Positions 38,107 to 47,830 of a stretch of DNA of 64,000 nucleotides are shown here, piece after piece. Within the stretch, counting starts at the first letter, position 1. Each line of letters begins with the position of its first letter. Position numbers and translations under genes: made by a program. The notes beneath the pieces are model-generated. The model did no database searches. It was not told the origin of the DNA and was given only the letters and a program-made list of their open reading frames with translations. The stretch comes from Luteimonas colneyensis (GTDB lineage Bacteria > Pseudomonadota > Gammaproteobacteria > Xanthomonadales > Xanthomonadaceae): NCBI RefSeq assembly GCF_014836665.1, contig NZ_JACSQJ010000001.1, forward strand, positions 746,387 through 810,386, read 5' to 3'.

Positions 38107-41100
38107 TCAGTCCTTGTCCCAGCGGGTCTGCAGGCGGATCCGGTCGTCGTCGTGCGTTCCGTGCCCGCTCAGGACCGTGCGCGCGACCCAGATCGGGCCG
38201 CCAGCAGCCACGGTGTTGAAGCGGAGGTTGTTTCCATTGGCCCAGCCAGAACCGAACCCCGCAGCCTCGATCACGAAGTACGGCTCTCCGGTGGCCGGGT
38301 TGGGCGGCGCGGCGCCGGTCGACGTGGTGCCGGTGCCGATGACGCCGAGCCCCTCGCCGATGATGTTGAACGCCGTAGAGCTGGTGAATGCCAGCCGCCA
38401 CCGCTCGGTGATGGCGTGCCTGTTGACGACCTGCAGCGGAAACAGCGCGTCGTTGTACTGGGCGCCACCACTGGGAGGAGACCCGATCAGATCGTTGCTC
38501 CAGACACCGGTCCAGGTGTTCTGTGCGAACAGATGTTCGTAGCGGGCCTGGGCATCGCCAAGGATCAGGGCGGTGCTGAGCAGGCTGTTGTCGGCGGTGT
38601 AGTCGTGGGTCAGCGGCTGCGCGATCGAGACGTCCCCGGTGATCTGGGCGTCGAGGCAGAGCGCCATGTCCTCGACCGAATGGATGGCAACCAGGGGCAT
38701 GTCGTAGCCATCCAGATCGAGCGGATTTGCGAGGGTGATCTCGCCCGCCTCGAGGTCGACCTCCCCGAGTAAGCTGAGCGGCACACCCAGACCGGCCTGG
38801 TCGTACACGGCAACGCTGGCCAGCCCATCCCGCGGCAGGGTGATCGTGCCGCCGGGCGTCAGCGGGTTCGGTAGCGAGTATGGCTGCGGGTCGTGGATCA
38901 CCAGGGTGTCGCCAGCGCGCACCACCGGCACCCGCCCATCCATCGGCAGGCGCACCGGGTTGACCTTGATGATCGCCGGGTCGATCGGCAGCGATACCTG
39001 CACCACGCAGTTGAAGCGGACGGAGTTCGGCAGCACTTCCTCGGGCCGCCAGATGTAGCCGTCGTCGTCGACGAATTCGATGTCGTACCAGGGCTCGTCC
39101 CGCTCCTCCGGAGAGAGAGAGCTGTCCAACACGTACGCACCGAAGCCCACGCTGAAGACGCCGTTGACGCTGTCCACCACACCGTGGACTCCCGACGCCG
39201 TCAGGTTCCCGTTGGCATCGGACGTGGCCATCACTTCCACGCTGTCGCGGGCGCGGATGGCCCGGATGGTGAACGTGCCAGGCCGGAGGGGCGCGCCGGG
39301 CGTACGGCCGTTGACGACGTACACCGGGATCGTCGCCACCTCCGTCAGGAGTGCCCGGATCGTGAGGGAGGGCGCCGAGCCGCCCTGCCAGGACGTGATC
39401 GACGCGATGCCGGTGATGTGGTCGAGGGTTCCTGCCGGGGTCGCGGAGCCAGCGCGGCTGTCGGAGCCGAAGTAGAGGTTGCCGGCGCGCTCGAAGTATG
39501 TGCGGCCGTTGAAGTGGAAGTTCAGGCCGCCGGGGACGATCCTGTTGCGCGTTCCCGGTGTCAGATCCAACTCGAGCGAATTCGCCTCGTGGGACTCGGT
39601 CACCTGGGCGTCGACGACATCGTCGGCCTTGTAGGTCACGGACACGGCCGAGCCGTTGATGAATCCGGCCAGGACGTTGACCGATGTCGCTCCCATGATC
39701 TTTCTGACCAGCCGGCTTCCGAGCCCGTATCGCCCGGTGTCAACGGCCGCCACACGCGTTGGCAGTGTGCCGGCATAGTCGCCGCGGATCATCTCCGCGC
39801 TGGCGGTCATGTAGGTCGTGGGGAACGTGACCACGCCAGTTGCGTAGACGATGCTGCCGCCCGGCACAGGGGCCCCGGCAGCGTCCAGAAGACCTCCAGC
39901 CCCGTCGTCGAGCAGGTGGATCTGGGTCGACAGCGTTTCCCCGTACCTGCCCTCGCCGAACGCCTGGAACGTCAGACCCGTCGATCCGGGGCGAGGCAGG
40001 CTGGACAGGGTCAGGACTACGGAGCCGCCGCCGGCGCTCGGCGTGAAGACCTCGGTGGTGGTGGTCCCGGACTCATAGTCCGCGGTGAACAGCGTATTGC
40101 TGTCCGGCAACACGGCAGGGCGCAGCAGCACCTCGCCGGTGGCGTGTATCACCCGGCCGGTGGCGTCGCCGGTGATGCTGCCATCCGCACCGGCCGTGGC
40201 CGTGCGCGGCGTCCCGCCGGCGGTCCAGGACCATTGCAACGTCTCGGGTTCGCAGTGGCCCTCGCCGAGTTGGAATCGGAACCTCGGCGGCTCGATCTCG
40301 ACGTCGCCCGTCCGGATCTCGTACTCCGACCCGGTGCCCCATGCCCACACGATGGCCGACCCGACGTCCGGCATCGCGCCCAGCGACACGGACGCCGTGC
40401 CGGTTTGGAAGTTGATCGAGCCCACGCCGACCCCCGTGTCGCCACGCAGGGCGCCGCTGCCATCGTCCTGGAGGGTGTACCAGCGCCCCTGGGCGCGGAA
40501 GCTCACCGAAAGCGACCCCGCCGTGGGGATGGGCCGCAGGGTCAAGGGATACACGTAGCCGCGGTTGCTCAGCGTGACCGGGATGATCTCCGTGTGCGCC
40601 GCGGCAGACACCGCCGCCGCTGGCCGATAGGTGAAGTTGACCGTGCCAGGCACGCTGCTGAACGTTGCGGTGCCTTGGACGTAGTCCACGGAGCCCGCCG
40701 TATTGCCGCTGGAGCCAACCAGACGGCCGGCTCCATCATCCGAACCCACCGCGGAACCCGAGTACGTGATCGAACCCGGCTCGATCGAGGTCGGAAACAC
40801 CCAGTTGGCCATCGAGGTATCCGACGCGGTGATGCGATTCACCGCCGCCGCCAGCAGCGACACCGTCCCCGCCGGCGGGGCATCCGTCACCGCGGTCTCG
40901 CTGGTCGCCGCCGGCACCAGCTGCGAGAAGATCGACTCGACCTTCACCGTCAGCGACCCCGACGGCGCATCCTGCGCGAGTCGCACCACCCCGCGGAAGC
41001 GCGCCGCGTCGCTGGCAATGGTCTTGCGCACGAGGCTGGCCGTGCCAGCTGCGGAGAAGAACCGGTTGGGCTGGCTGCCCGCGAACTCGCGCGACAGCGG

Positions 41101-41667
41101 CTGGCTGATGGTCAGGGTGATGATGCGGGCCGTGTAGTCGCCGCGGTCGTCGGTGAACGTCTGGACCTCGTGGTCCACGTCCTGCACGCGGAAGAACTCG
41201 CTGGCGCCGGCCGTATCGTTGACCAGGGCGTAGACCTCTCCGATCTCAGGCAGCGACAGCTCCGGGCGCTGGTAGACCAGGACGGTGCGCTGCCCCTCCA
41301 GTTGCCGGTCGTAGGGGATCATCCGGGTGATCACCGACGGATCGAGGTAGCGCTCGACGTAGTTCTGCGCGTCGGCGCGCACGTCGCCCCAGCCGGCATT
41401 GGTGCGGAAGATCACGCTCGACACACGCGGGTCCAGCGGGGGCGCCTGGACGATGGCGTGCAGGTCCGAGAATAGTTCGGTGTCCTCGGTGTCGGCGATC
41501 GCGAACACCTTGCGCAGCGACAGCTCGCCGTTGACGCGGTCGATCCGGCTGATGTCGTCGAAGACGTTGTTGACCTCGCCGTCAACGACCACGGTGGCCG
41601 TGGCCAGGCCGCCGCCGTCGGGGTTGTCAGTCAGCCGCTGGGGGCGGAAGAGCTTGATCTCGGACAT
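38107..41667 (-). CDS. Large tail protein with internal repeats (1186 aa)
   Basis: 1186 aa. The first 200 residues look like a baseplate or tail-shaft adaptor. Residues about 297-775 contain at least five versions of a module that runs DDGxGxLxG ... GSIxYxTGxAxF ... PxxGSxxxxY (for example around 310-345, 400-445, 494-531, 587-631 and 733-775). A beta-rich C-terminus with Trp/Asp sequences follows. Similar repeat-rich proteins are found after the tape measure in siphophages with long non-contractile tails. No enzymatic signature is visible. Confidence 0.6.
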   Translation of the reverse strand: MSEIKLFRPQRLTDNPDGGGLATATVVVDGEVNNVFDDISRIDRVNGELSLRKVFAIADTEDTELFSDLHAIVQAPPLDPRVSSVIFRTNAGWGDVRADAQNYVERYLDPSVITRMIPYDRQLEGQRTVLVYQRPELSLPEIGEVYALVNDTAGASEFFRVQDVDHEVQTFTDDRGDYTARIITLTISQPLSREFAGSQPNRFFSAAGTASLVRKTIASDAARFRGVVRLAQDAPSGSLTVKVESIFSQLVPAATSETAVTDAPPAGTVSLLAAAVNRITASDTSMANWVFPTSIEPGSITYSGSAVGSDDGAGRLVGSSGNTAGSVDYVQGTATFSSVPGTVNFTYRPAAAVSAAAHTEIIPVTLSNRGYVYPLTLRPIPTAGSLSVSFRAQGRWYTLQDDGSGALRGDTGVGVGSINFQTGTASVSLGAMPDVGSAIVWAWGTGSEYEIRTGDVEIEPPRFRFQLGEGHCEPETLQWSWTAGGTPRTATAGADGSITGDATGRVIHATGEVLLRPAVLPDSNTLFTADYESGTTTTEVFTPSAGGGSVVLTLSSLPRPGSTGLTFQAFGEGRYGETLSTQIHLLDDGAGGLLDAAGAPVPGGSIVYATGVVTFPTTYMTASAEMIRGDYAGTLPTRVAAVDTGRYGLGSRLVRKIMGATSVNVLAGFINGSAVSVTYKADDVVDAQVTESHEANSLELDLTPGTRNRIVPGGLNFHFNGRTYFERAGNLYFGSDSRAGSATPAGTLDHITGIASITSWQGGSAPSLTIRALLTEVATIPVYVVNGRTPGAPLRPGTFTIRAIRARDSVEVMATSDANGNLTASGVHGVVDSVNGVFSVGFGAYVLDSSLSPEERDEPWYDIEFVDDDGYIWRPEEVLPNSVRFNCVVQVSLPIDPAIIKVNPVRLPMDGRVPVVRAGDTLVIHDPQPYSLPNPLTPGGTITLPRDGLASVAVYDQAGLGVPLSLLGEVDLEAGEITLANPLDLDGYDMPLVAIHSVEDMALCLDAQITGDVSIAQPLTHDYTADNSLLSTALILGDAQARYEHLFAQNTWTGVWSNDLIGSPPSGGAQYNDALFPLQVVNRHAITERWRLAFTSSTAFNIIGEGLGVIGTGTTSTGAAPPNPATGEPYFVIEAAGFGSGWANGNNLRFNTVAAGGPIWVARTVLSGHGTHDDDRIRLQTRWDKD

Positions 41668-41670
41668 TCG

Positions 41671-42072
41671 TCAGACCTGCATGAGGCGAAGGGTGATGTG
41701 ATAGAGGTCGTCCGCCTGGTGCGGGACGATGTGGCGCACAGGGCGCGCCTCGACGGCGACACCGTCGTGATGCCGGAAGCGGACGTTGAAGCTGCGGCCG
41801 TCCTCGAGGGCCAGGACCAGCGGCGCCGCCTGCACCACGGCGGCCATGGCGCGCAGGGCGTCGACGGTGGCGCGGGTGGCGAGGGCCCAGTGGCGCGTCG
41901 ACGTGTCGGTGCCGCTCTCCAGGGTGATCGGCCGGCCGGCGAGCTGGGCGCTCTCCTCCACCCACAGGGCGCCGTTGCAGGCGACCTCAACCTGCGATGC
42001 CGTCGGCAGCCAGCTGTACTCGTCCGACCAGCGGAGGTCTTCCGGAAGCTCGAGCGCGCCCAGCGTCGTCAT
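41671..42072 (-). CDS. Small tail protein after the tape measure
   Basis: 133 aa, overlapping the tape measure stop by ATGA. A compact alpha/beta sequence with PITLESGTDTSTRHWALATR and FNVRFRHHDGVAVEA. In gene order it takes the position of distal tail or tip adaptor proteins. No family recognised. Confidence 0.6.
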   Translation of the reverse strand: MTTLGALELPEDLRWSDEYSWLPTASQVEVACNGALWVEESAQLAGRPITLESGTDTSTRHWALATRATVDALRAMAAVVQAAPLVLALEDGRSFNVRFRHHDGVAVEARPVRHIVPHQADDLYHITLRLMQV

Positions 42073-45000
42073 CGGCGCACCCCACGGGCGATCGCGCGCG
42101 TCGACATGCGCTGAGCGCGGCGGAGCTCCTGGAAGATCGACATGGCGATCTCGGCCTGGTCTTCGGGAACCTCGATGGTGCGTTCGCCCTCGTCGGTCCG
42201 GACGTCGAACGCCACGCGCCGCTCCACCAAGGCGGCGCTGCGCACCGGACCGGTGGACCCGCCGCCCTGTCCCTGAGCAGCTGCGATCGCCTCATCCCGC
42301 TCGCGCCGCGCCTCGTCGCGCAGGGCCTGGGCCTCGTCCCGGGCGCGCCGCTTCTGCTCCTCCAGCCGCGCCTGCTTCTCGGCGGTGGCGCGGAGCTGGG
42401 CTTCCTGCACGTAGGGGTACTGGGCCTTCAGCTTCTCCATGGCCTCGACCAGCGGGTCCTGCTTGGCGAGTTCCCTGTCGTACTCGTCGTTGAGGCGCGC
42501 GAGGGCTTCCGCCTGGGCGTTGGCCTCGGCGGTGATGCGGTTCATGGCGTCCGACCAGATTCCGCTGCTCACGGTGTTCACGTAGCGGTTGGTGGCGAAG
42601 TAGGCCTTGATCAGCTCGTCGCTGAGGCCGTCGAGCGCGACCCCGAAGCCTTGCGTCTCCTGGCTGGCCTTCTCGCTGGACTTGGCGACGCCGTCGACGC
42701 CCTTGGCCATCTGGTCGGTGGCGCTTTCGGCCGCGCCGGCGACGTCCTGCAGCTGGCCGCCGAGGCGCGCGAGGCCGTCACCCATGGCGGCCGGGACGGC
42801 CGCGGCGGTACCGGCCAGTTGGGCCAGCTGGGCGTCCACCTGCGCGACGCGACGCTGAAACTCTTCGAAGCCGATGTGCCCGGCATTCAGCGCGTCCTGC
42901 AGGGAGGCCTTCAGCGCCTGCAGCTCCTGCTTCGTGCTCGTCTGGCGGAAGGCGTTGTCGAAGGCCTGGGCAACGGCGGCGCTGCGCTGCTCGGCCGTCA
43001 GGCCGAGGGTGCCGAGGTCGGCCACCATGTCGGCGAAGGCGGTGGTGACCTCGCGGCCGGCCTTGGAGAACCCGGTACGGATCGCGTCGAGGTCCACGCC
43101 CAGCTTGCTGAGTCGGGCGCCATCGATGGCGTCGGCCATGATCTTGGCTTCGCGTGCACCGGCGGCGAAGGCGCGGGTGGCGGCGGCTTCAACCTTCGTC
43201 AGCTCTTCGGCCGACAGCTGGGCGAGGCGCTTCGTCAGCTCGTCCTCGATGGCCTTGCCGGCTGCCGTGCCGCGCACGCCGATCGATTCGATCAGGCCAG
43301 CCGCCTTCTGCAGGCCGTCGGCGGATCCCAGGTCGATGCCGTCGAACGCACCCTTGATCGCCGCGGCGGCGGTTTTGCCCTTGCCGGTGAGCTCGTCGAA
43401 CTTCTCGGACGCATCGGCCACGAAGCGCTTCACGCCCTGCGACGAAGCCGCCGCGCGGTCAAGGTCCAGCAGCCGGGCCTTCGCCTGCTCCTGCGCGAGG
43501 CCGAGCGCCTTCCACTGCTCCAGCGCCGCGGCCTCGGCCTGCGAGTCCGCCGCGGCCCGCGCCTCGCGGATCACGCCGGCGTAGTACTGCCGCGCGTTCG
43601 CCAGCGCGAACTGGTACGCCGCGGCCTGGTCGCGCGTCATCTGGTTGAGCTGCGCCGCGCTCTGCACGGCGGTGCCGGAGTACTCGCGGTACACCTGTTG
43701 CAGCTGGCGGCCCAGCAGCAGCTGTTCCTGCTGCAGCTGGCGCTGGCCGCGCTCGTAGGCCTCGACCTGCTGGGCTGCGGCCTGGCGCTCCTCCATAACG
43801 CGGCCGAGCTCGACCATCTGCTGGATGGCCCAGTCGACGCCGGCGACGGCGATGCCGATGCGCACCAGGCGCGGGAGTCGCGAGAGCGCGCCACCGAGGC
43901 CCGTGGTGGCGGCCGTATGCCGCCCGGCGGCGGCGGCGGCGGCATCCGAGGCGACGGCGTCAGCGAGCTTGGCGCGCGTCAGCGCGGAGAACTGGCCAGC
44001 GAGCTGAGCGATTTTCAGCACCGCGTAGACCTTGGCCAGGTAGAGCACCGCCTCGGCGTGCCGGCCCAGGGCAATCGTGCCGGTGCCGATGGCCTTGGCG
44101 ACCGGAGCCAGCTGCAGGCCGAAGCGCTTCAGCGCCTCGATCGAGCCGATGATCGCGTCCGATACCCGCTTCGCCAGCCCGGCCATGTCGCCGGTGGCAC
44201 CGAGCATCGAGGCCAGCTGGTCCTTCAGGTACTGCCCGAGGCCGGCCTCGACCACGTCCTGCTTGAACTGGAGCCAGCGAGCCGACGCCTGCGACAGCAG
44301 ACCGGACAGCGTGCCGAGCGAACGGCTGGCGGCACCCTCGTTCGCCCGCCCGATTTCCTCGATCAGCGCGGCGATGCTCTGCCGCCCCAGCTCGCCCTTC
44401 TCGCTGAGCTTCTGCAGCTCCTGGACGTTCTTGCCGGTGGCTTTCTGCAGCAGGTCCCAGACTGGTACGCCGCGCTCCACCAGCTGCAGGATTTCCTCGC
44501 CCTGCAGCTTCTGCTTGGCCCAGGCCTGGCCGACGGCCAGCACCTTGCCTTCCAGGTCCTGCATGGATCCGCCGGCGGCGGCGTTCTGGTCGACGAGCGC
44601 CTGCAGGGACCCGTTGAGGGGGTCGATGCCGAACGCCTTCATGCGCTTGGCCTGTTCCACGATGTCGCCGATGGCCAGCCCATTGCGCTTGGCCAGCACT
44701 TCCAGCTGGCCGAAGACGCGGTTGCCCTCTTCTTGGCTGCCGTACAGCTCTGCCATCGCTCGGCGCGCGTTCTCCAGCTGCTGCTGGACGTCGCCCAGCG
44801 CCTTGACGCCCTGCGCCGCGCTGCGGAACGTCAGCAGCGCCAGCACCGGGGCGGCCAGGCCGCGCAGGCGCTGCAGCGCGCCGCCGATGCCGTCGTAGCT
44901 GCGGGCGATGCGCTCGTTCGCCGCGGGCACGTCGGCGGCGGCCCTGGTCGCCGCGCTGCGGTACTGACCGACGGATCGCGCCGCCGAGGCTAGCGCGGTG

Positions 45001-45476
45001 CGCGCTTCGCCCATCTGGCGCCGCAGCTCGCCCTGTGCGGTGCCCAGCCGGCGCGTATCGATGCCAACCGCAGCGAGGTCGCCGCGCTGCGCCTGCAGCT
45101 GTTGACGCTGGCGCTGCACCGCGTCGGTCAGCTGGTTGACTCGCCGCGCTGCGGCTTCGGCCTCGCGCTTGGCCTTGGGACTGGTGGTCTCGGCGCCGGC
45201 CATTTCACGGAACAGGCGCTGCGCGGCCTGCTGCGCCTCCTCGAGCTCGGTCTCCGCTGCCTGCACGGAGCGCTTGAGCTTGTCGAACGCATCCACCTTG
45301 CCGATCGCGTCCATCGCGTCGGCCAGCCGCTGCATGGCTTTGCGGGCCACGCCCGCCTGCTCGTCGGCGACGTCACCAAGGTCGCCCAGGCCTTCGACCA
45401 GTCGCTTCAGCTCCTCGTCGCCGGCGGCCTCCACGTAGAGGCGGATCTTCTCCTCGAGGACGTTACGAACGGCCAT
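42069..45476 (-). CDS. Tail tape measure protein
   Basis: 1135 aa, the longest phage frame here after the 1186-aa protein. Long heptad-type coiled coil at residues 20-190, then a region of the TIGR02675 tape-measure type (about 205-400: LEVLAKRNGLAIGDIVEQAK, LVERGVPVWDLLQKATGKN), hydrophobic helices near 470-580 that would enter the host membrane, and more coiled coil to the C-terminus. It sets tail length and is ejected with the DNA. One base overlaps the minor tail protein gene upstream. Confidence 0.9.
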   Translation of the reverse strand: MAVRNVLEEKIRLYVEAAGDEELKRLVEGLGDLGDVADEQAGVARKAMQRLADAMDAIGKVDAFDKLKRSVQAAETELEEAQQAAQRLFREMAGAETTSPKAKREAEAAARRVNQLTDAVQRQRQQLQAQRGDLAAVGIDTRRLGTAQGELRRQMGEARTALASAARSVGQYRSAATRAAADVPAANERIARSYDGIGGALQRLRGLAAPVLALLTFRSAAQGVKALGDVQQQLENARRAMAELYGSQEEGNRVFGQLEVLAKRNGLAIGDIVEQAKRMKAFGIDPLNGSLQALVDQNAAAGGSMQDLEGKVLAVGQAWAKQKLQGEEILQLVERGVPVWDLLQKATGKNVQELQKLSEKGELGRQSIAALIEEIGRANEGAASRSLGTLSGLLSQASARWLQFKQDVVEAGLGQYLKDQLASMLGATGDMAGLAKRVSDAIIGSIEALKRFGLQLAPVAKAIGTGTIALGRHAEAVLYLAKVYAVLKIAQLAGQFSALTRAKLADAVASDAAAAAAGRHTAATTGLGGALSRLPRLVRIGIAVAGVDWAIQQMVELGRVMEERQAAAQQVEAYERGQRQLQQEQLLLGRQLQQVYREYSGTAVQSAAQLNQMTRDQAAAYQFALANARQYYAGVIREARAAADSQAEAAALEQWKALGLAQEQAKARLLDLDRAAASSQGVKRFVADASEKFDELTGKGKTAAAAIKGAFDGIDLGSADGLQKAAGLIESIGVRGTAAGKAIEDELTKRLAQLSAEELTKVEAAATRAFAAGAREAKIMADAIDGARLSKLGVDLDAIRTGFSKAGREVTTAFADMVADLGTLGLTAEQRSAAVAQAFDNAFRQTSTKQELQALKASLQDALNAGHIGFEEFQRRVAQVDAQLAQLAGTAAAVPAAMGDGLARLGGQLQDVAGAAESATDQMAKGVDGVAKSSEKASQETQGFGVALDGLSDELIKAYFATNRYVNTVSSGIWSDAMNRITAEANAQAEALARLNDEYDRELAKQDPLVEAMEKLKAQYPYVQEAQLRATAEKQARLEEQKRRARDEAQALRDEARRERDEAIAAAQGQGGGSTGPVRSAALVERRVAFDVRTDEGERTIEVPEDQAEIAMSIFQELRRAQRMSTRAIARGVRR

Positions 45477-46096
45477 CAGCGGGTCTTCCTGAGCAGACGC
45501 AGCTGCCGCGGCAGCTCACGCGCGATGAAGGCATTGACCTCGTCGGCCACGGCGCGAGCGTTCGCGTCCTGGTCGCCTTCGAGCATCTGGTAGGGGCTGG
45601 GGCCAGTCAGGCTGCGCAGCCGGTTGCGCGGGTCGCGCTTGCCGCCGCCATCGCGCTGCAGCTGGCGCACCACCATCCGGCGGGTGCCGTTGAGGGTGGC
45701 GATGAAGGCGGACAGGTAAATCTTCCGGCCGCCGCGGCGGATCTGGGCACTGGCCGACTGCGCCCACCTGCCGTTGACGCGCGCGCGACCGCCCCAGCGG
45801 CCGGCGAAGCGGATCAGCGGCGTGGCGCGGGTGTCGGCCTGCAGGGCGATGTACTCGCCATCGGTGTCGCCGCCGGTCAGCACGCGGAACTTGCCGGACA
45901 GCTCACTGGCCTTGACGTTGTAGCTGCCGCGGATGATGCGCTTGGCCGCGGGCTCGAAGCGGCGCCGCGCGCCTGCGAGCGTGCGGCTGCCTGCCTGCTC
46001 GAGCTGGCGTGGGCTGTAACCCTCCAGCGCGGCCTGCAGCCGCTGCACGGCGGCGCGGTTGGACGCGCGAGCCTGGCTGAGCGTGAAGCGCGCCAT
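45476..46096 (-). CDS. Prophage minor tail protein Z (GPZ)-like
   Basis: 206 aa, Arg-rich. The core RRFEPAAKRIIRGSYNVKAS followed by FRVL and GRKIYLSAFIATLNGTRRM matches the GPZ family of minor tail proteins that help finish the tail tube end. It lies directly before the tape measure instead of between head-tail genes and the tail tube, and no chaperone gene stands between it and the tube. Confidence 0.75.
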   Translation of the reverse strand: MARFTLSQARASNRAAVQRLQAALEGYSPRQLEQAGSRTLAGARRRFEPAAKRIIRGSYNVKASELSGKFRVLTGGDTDGEYIALQADTRATPLIRFAGRWGGRARVNGRWAQSASAQIRRGGRKIYLSAFIATLNGTRRMVVRQLQRDGGGKRDPRNRLRSLTGPSPYQMLEGDQDANARAVADEVNAFIARELPRQLRLLRKTR

Positions 46097-46193
46097 CAGC
46101 GCGCCCCCTCACCGCACGCGCAAAGAAGCGCCGGCACCGGGCTGACCCACGGTGCCGACGCCCCACCCCAGCTGGCCGCCGCCGCGCGCAAGG

Positions 46194-46994
46194 TCAGGCC
46201 GCAGCCTTGATCACGCGGAAGTTGTACGGCGCCTCCTGGTCGGCCGGCACGATGCACGGGCCGGTCAGGGTCGGGCTGATCGGCTCGCTGCCGAACAGGT
46301 CCACCTCGCCGTCGACGCTTGCGCGCCACTCGTACACCACCAGCTCGCCGTCGTCGCCGGTGACGCGGTTCTCCATGTCGCCGGTGACATAGAAGGTCTC
46401 GGTGGGCGTGCCGCCGCCGGCGATGTCGATGTAGGTGTAGCCGGCGTAGGAGTAGCTGATGGTGACATCGGTATCGCCGGCGCTCACCGCCGCGCTGCGG
46501 AACATGATCTGGCCGCGGCGGTAGTCGATGGTGTAGTCGGTGCCGGCGATGAGCGGCGTGCCGTTCTTCTCCACCACCGGGGCGACGGTGTCGGACAGGT
46601 AGCGGTGCGGCAGCTGCACCGGGCGGTCCTTCACGATGCCGGTGACGGGCGCGGAGGTGGCGGTGCCGGCAGCCACGGTCACCTCGGTGGCGGCCTCGCC
46701 GAACAGCACGCGGCCCAGGATCAGCGGCGGCACTTCCAGCAGGGTCAGCGCCATGCTGGTGGTGCCGGGCTCCTGCTCGGAGTAGATCGGCTGGTTGTAG
46801 CGGGTGCCGCGGCGCTTGGAGGCGATCTCGATGGTCTCGCCTTCCTCGCGGCTGAAGACCATCGCGTTGGCTTCGATGGGCTGGTTGCCGGTGGGGTCGT
46901 TGGGTTCCAGGATCACGGGGATCAGGGCGCCGAGGGCGGTCTTCCGCCACAGGCGGACGTCGCCGCCGAACTTGGTGACTGCGGGTGCGGGCAT
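46194..46994 (-). CDS. Major tail tube protein
   Basis: 266 aa, beta-rich throughout. The N-terminus (FGGDVRLWRKTALGALIPV) and the mid part (DTDVTISYSYAGYTYIDIAG) fit tail tube proteins of long-tailed phages with an extra Ig-like C-terminal part. Position two genes before the tape measure supports the call. Gap of 97 bp to the minor tail gene holds no gene. Confidence 0.75.
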   Translation of the reverse strand: MPAPAVTKFGGDVRLWRKTALGALIPVILEPNDPTGNQPIEANAMVFSREEGETIEIASKRRGTRYNQPIYSEQEPGTTSMALTLLEVPPLILGRVLFGEAATEVTVAAGTATSAPVTGIVKDRPVQLPHRYLSDTVAPVVEKNGTPLIAGTDYTIDYRRGQIMFRSAAVSAGDTDVTISYSYAGYTYIDIAGGGTPTETFYVTGDMENRVTGDDGELVVYEWRASVDGEVDLFGSEPISPTLTGPCIVPADQEAPYNFRVIKAAA

Positions 46995-47004
46995 GGTGTT
47001 CTCC

Positions 47005-47481
47005 TCAGGTGGCGGGTTGGTGGATCTGCGTCAGGCCCGCCCGTGCGGTGACCTGGGCAACGAGGTACGTGGCGCCGCGCTCGTCGTCGCCAGTGGCGAG
47101 CTGGGCGCCGGTCTGTTCGAAGGTGCGCACGAAGCGCGGCAGCTCGCGCAGGTCCTTGAACAGGAGCGCGCGCGCGAGATCGAGCAGGCAGCGGTGCATC
47201 TGCTGCACGCCGTGCTGGGCGCCGGCGGCGCTGTCGCGCTTCACGCTGAACTCGACGGTGATGTCCATGTCGAAGTTCACGGCGCTGCCGCTGGAGCTGG
47301 TGACGCTGATCAGCCCGGCCTGGATCACCGTCCCGGGCGTGTCGTCGTCGAGCGTGTCGTCATCCAGCACCACGGGCCCGGTGCCGAGGTCGGTCATGAA
47401 GCCGGCGGCGCGGGTGATGCCCTGCACGCGCTCCTGCAGGCACTCCAACAGCAGCCAGCTGGCGGCAGCGGCTTCAGCCAC
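47005..47481 (-). CDS. Tail terminator/minor tail protein candidate
   Basis: 158 aa. Mixed alpha/beta with LLLECLQERVQGITRAAGF at the N-terminus and NFDMDITVEFSVKRDSAAG in the middle, the pattern of gpU/gpZ-like tail completion proteins that cap the tail. It overlaps the preceding gene by 8 bp and ends 10 bp before the tail tube gene. Confidence 0.65.
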   Translation of the reverse strand: MAEAAAASWLLLECLQERVQGITRAAGFMTDLGTGPVVLDDDTLDDDTPGTVIQAGLISVTSSSGSAVNFDMDITVEFSVKRDSAAGAQHGVQQMHRCLLDLARALLFKDLRELPRFVRTFEQTGAQLATGDDERGATYLVAQVTARAGLTQIHQPAT

Positions 47482-47830
47482 GGCGCACCACCCAGCGGCT
47501 CAGCGAGCCGTCGTTGCTGATCTCGTCGTCGTTGATGTAGGTGTCGCCGTCCACCAGCAGGCGGCCGCCCTTGCGCGGCGGCTCGGCCATGGCGGCCAGC
47601 AGGTAGGACACCTCCACGCGGCCGGACTTGAACTGGCGGGTTTCGCCGAGGGTCTGCGTGTCGCGGTCGACGTAGACCGAGCACGACATGGCGGCCGGCG
47701 GCGGCGCGTCAGGGTCGACGGGCGGCAGCGGCGCCGGCGGTGTGTACACGCCGTTGTCGGCCATGCCGGCGCCGGCGAAGGCCCAGTGCAGGTCGGCATC
47801 GAATTCGGCGAGGAAGGCGCGCTGGCTCAC
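47474..47830 (-). CDS. Head-tail joining protein, gpFII-like
   Basis: 118 aa from a GTG that overlaps the o-spanin stop codon (GTGA). Features of the FII-type family: DADLHWAFAGAGMADNGVYTPP at the start, VSYLLAAMAEPPRKGGRLLV in the middle and NDDGSLSRWVVRR at the end. These proteins close the head-tail interface. Confidence 0.7.
   Translation of the reverse strand: MSQRAFLAEFDADLHWAFAGAGMADNGVYTPPAPLPPVDPDAPPPAAMSCSVYVDRDTQTLGETRQFKSGRVEVSYLLAAMAEPPRKGGRLLVDGDTYINDDEISNDGSLSRWVVRRG

Noticed and set aside
41997-44993. 998-codon rightward frame opposite the tape measure gene
   Set aside because: Low-complexity Leu/Arg/Gly translation without motifs; it mirrors the codon pattern of the tape measure gene.
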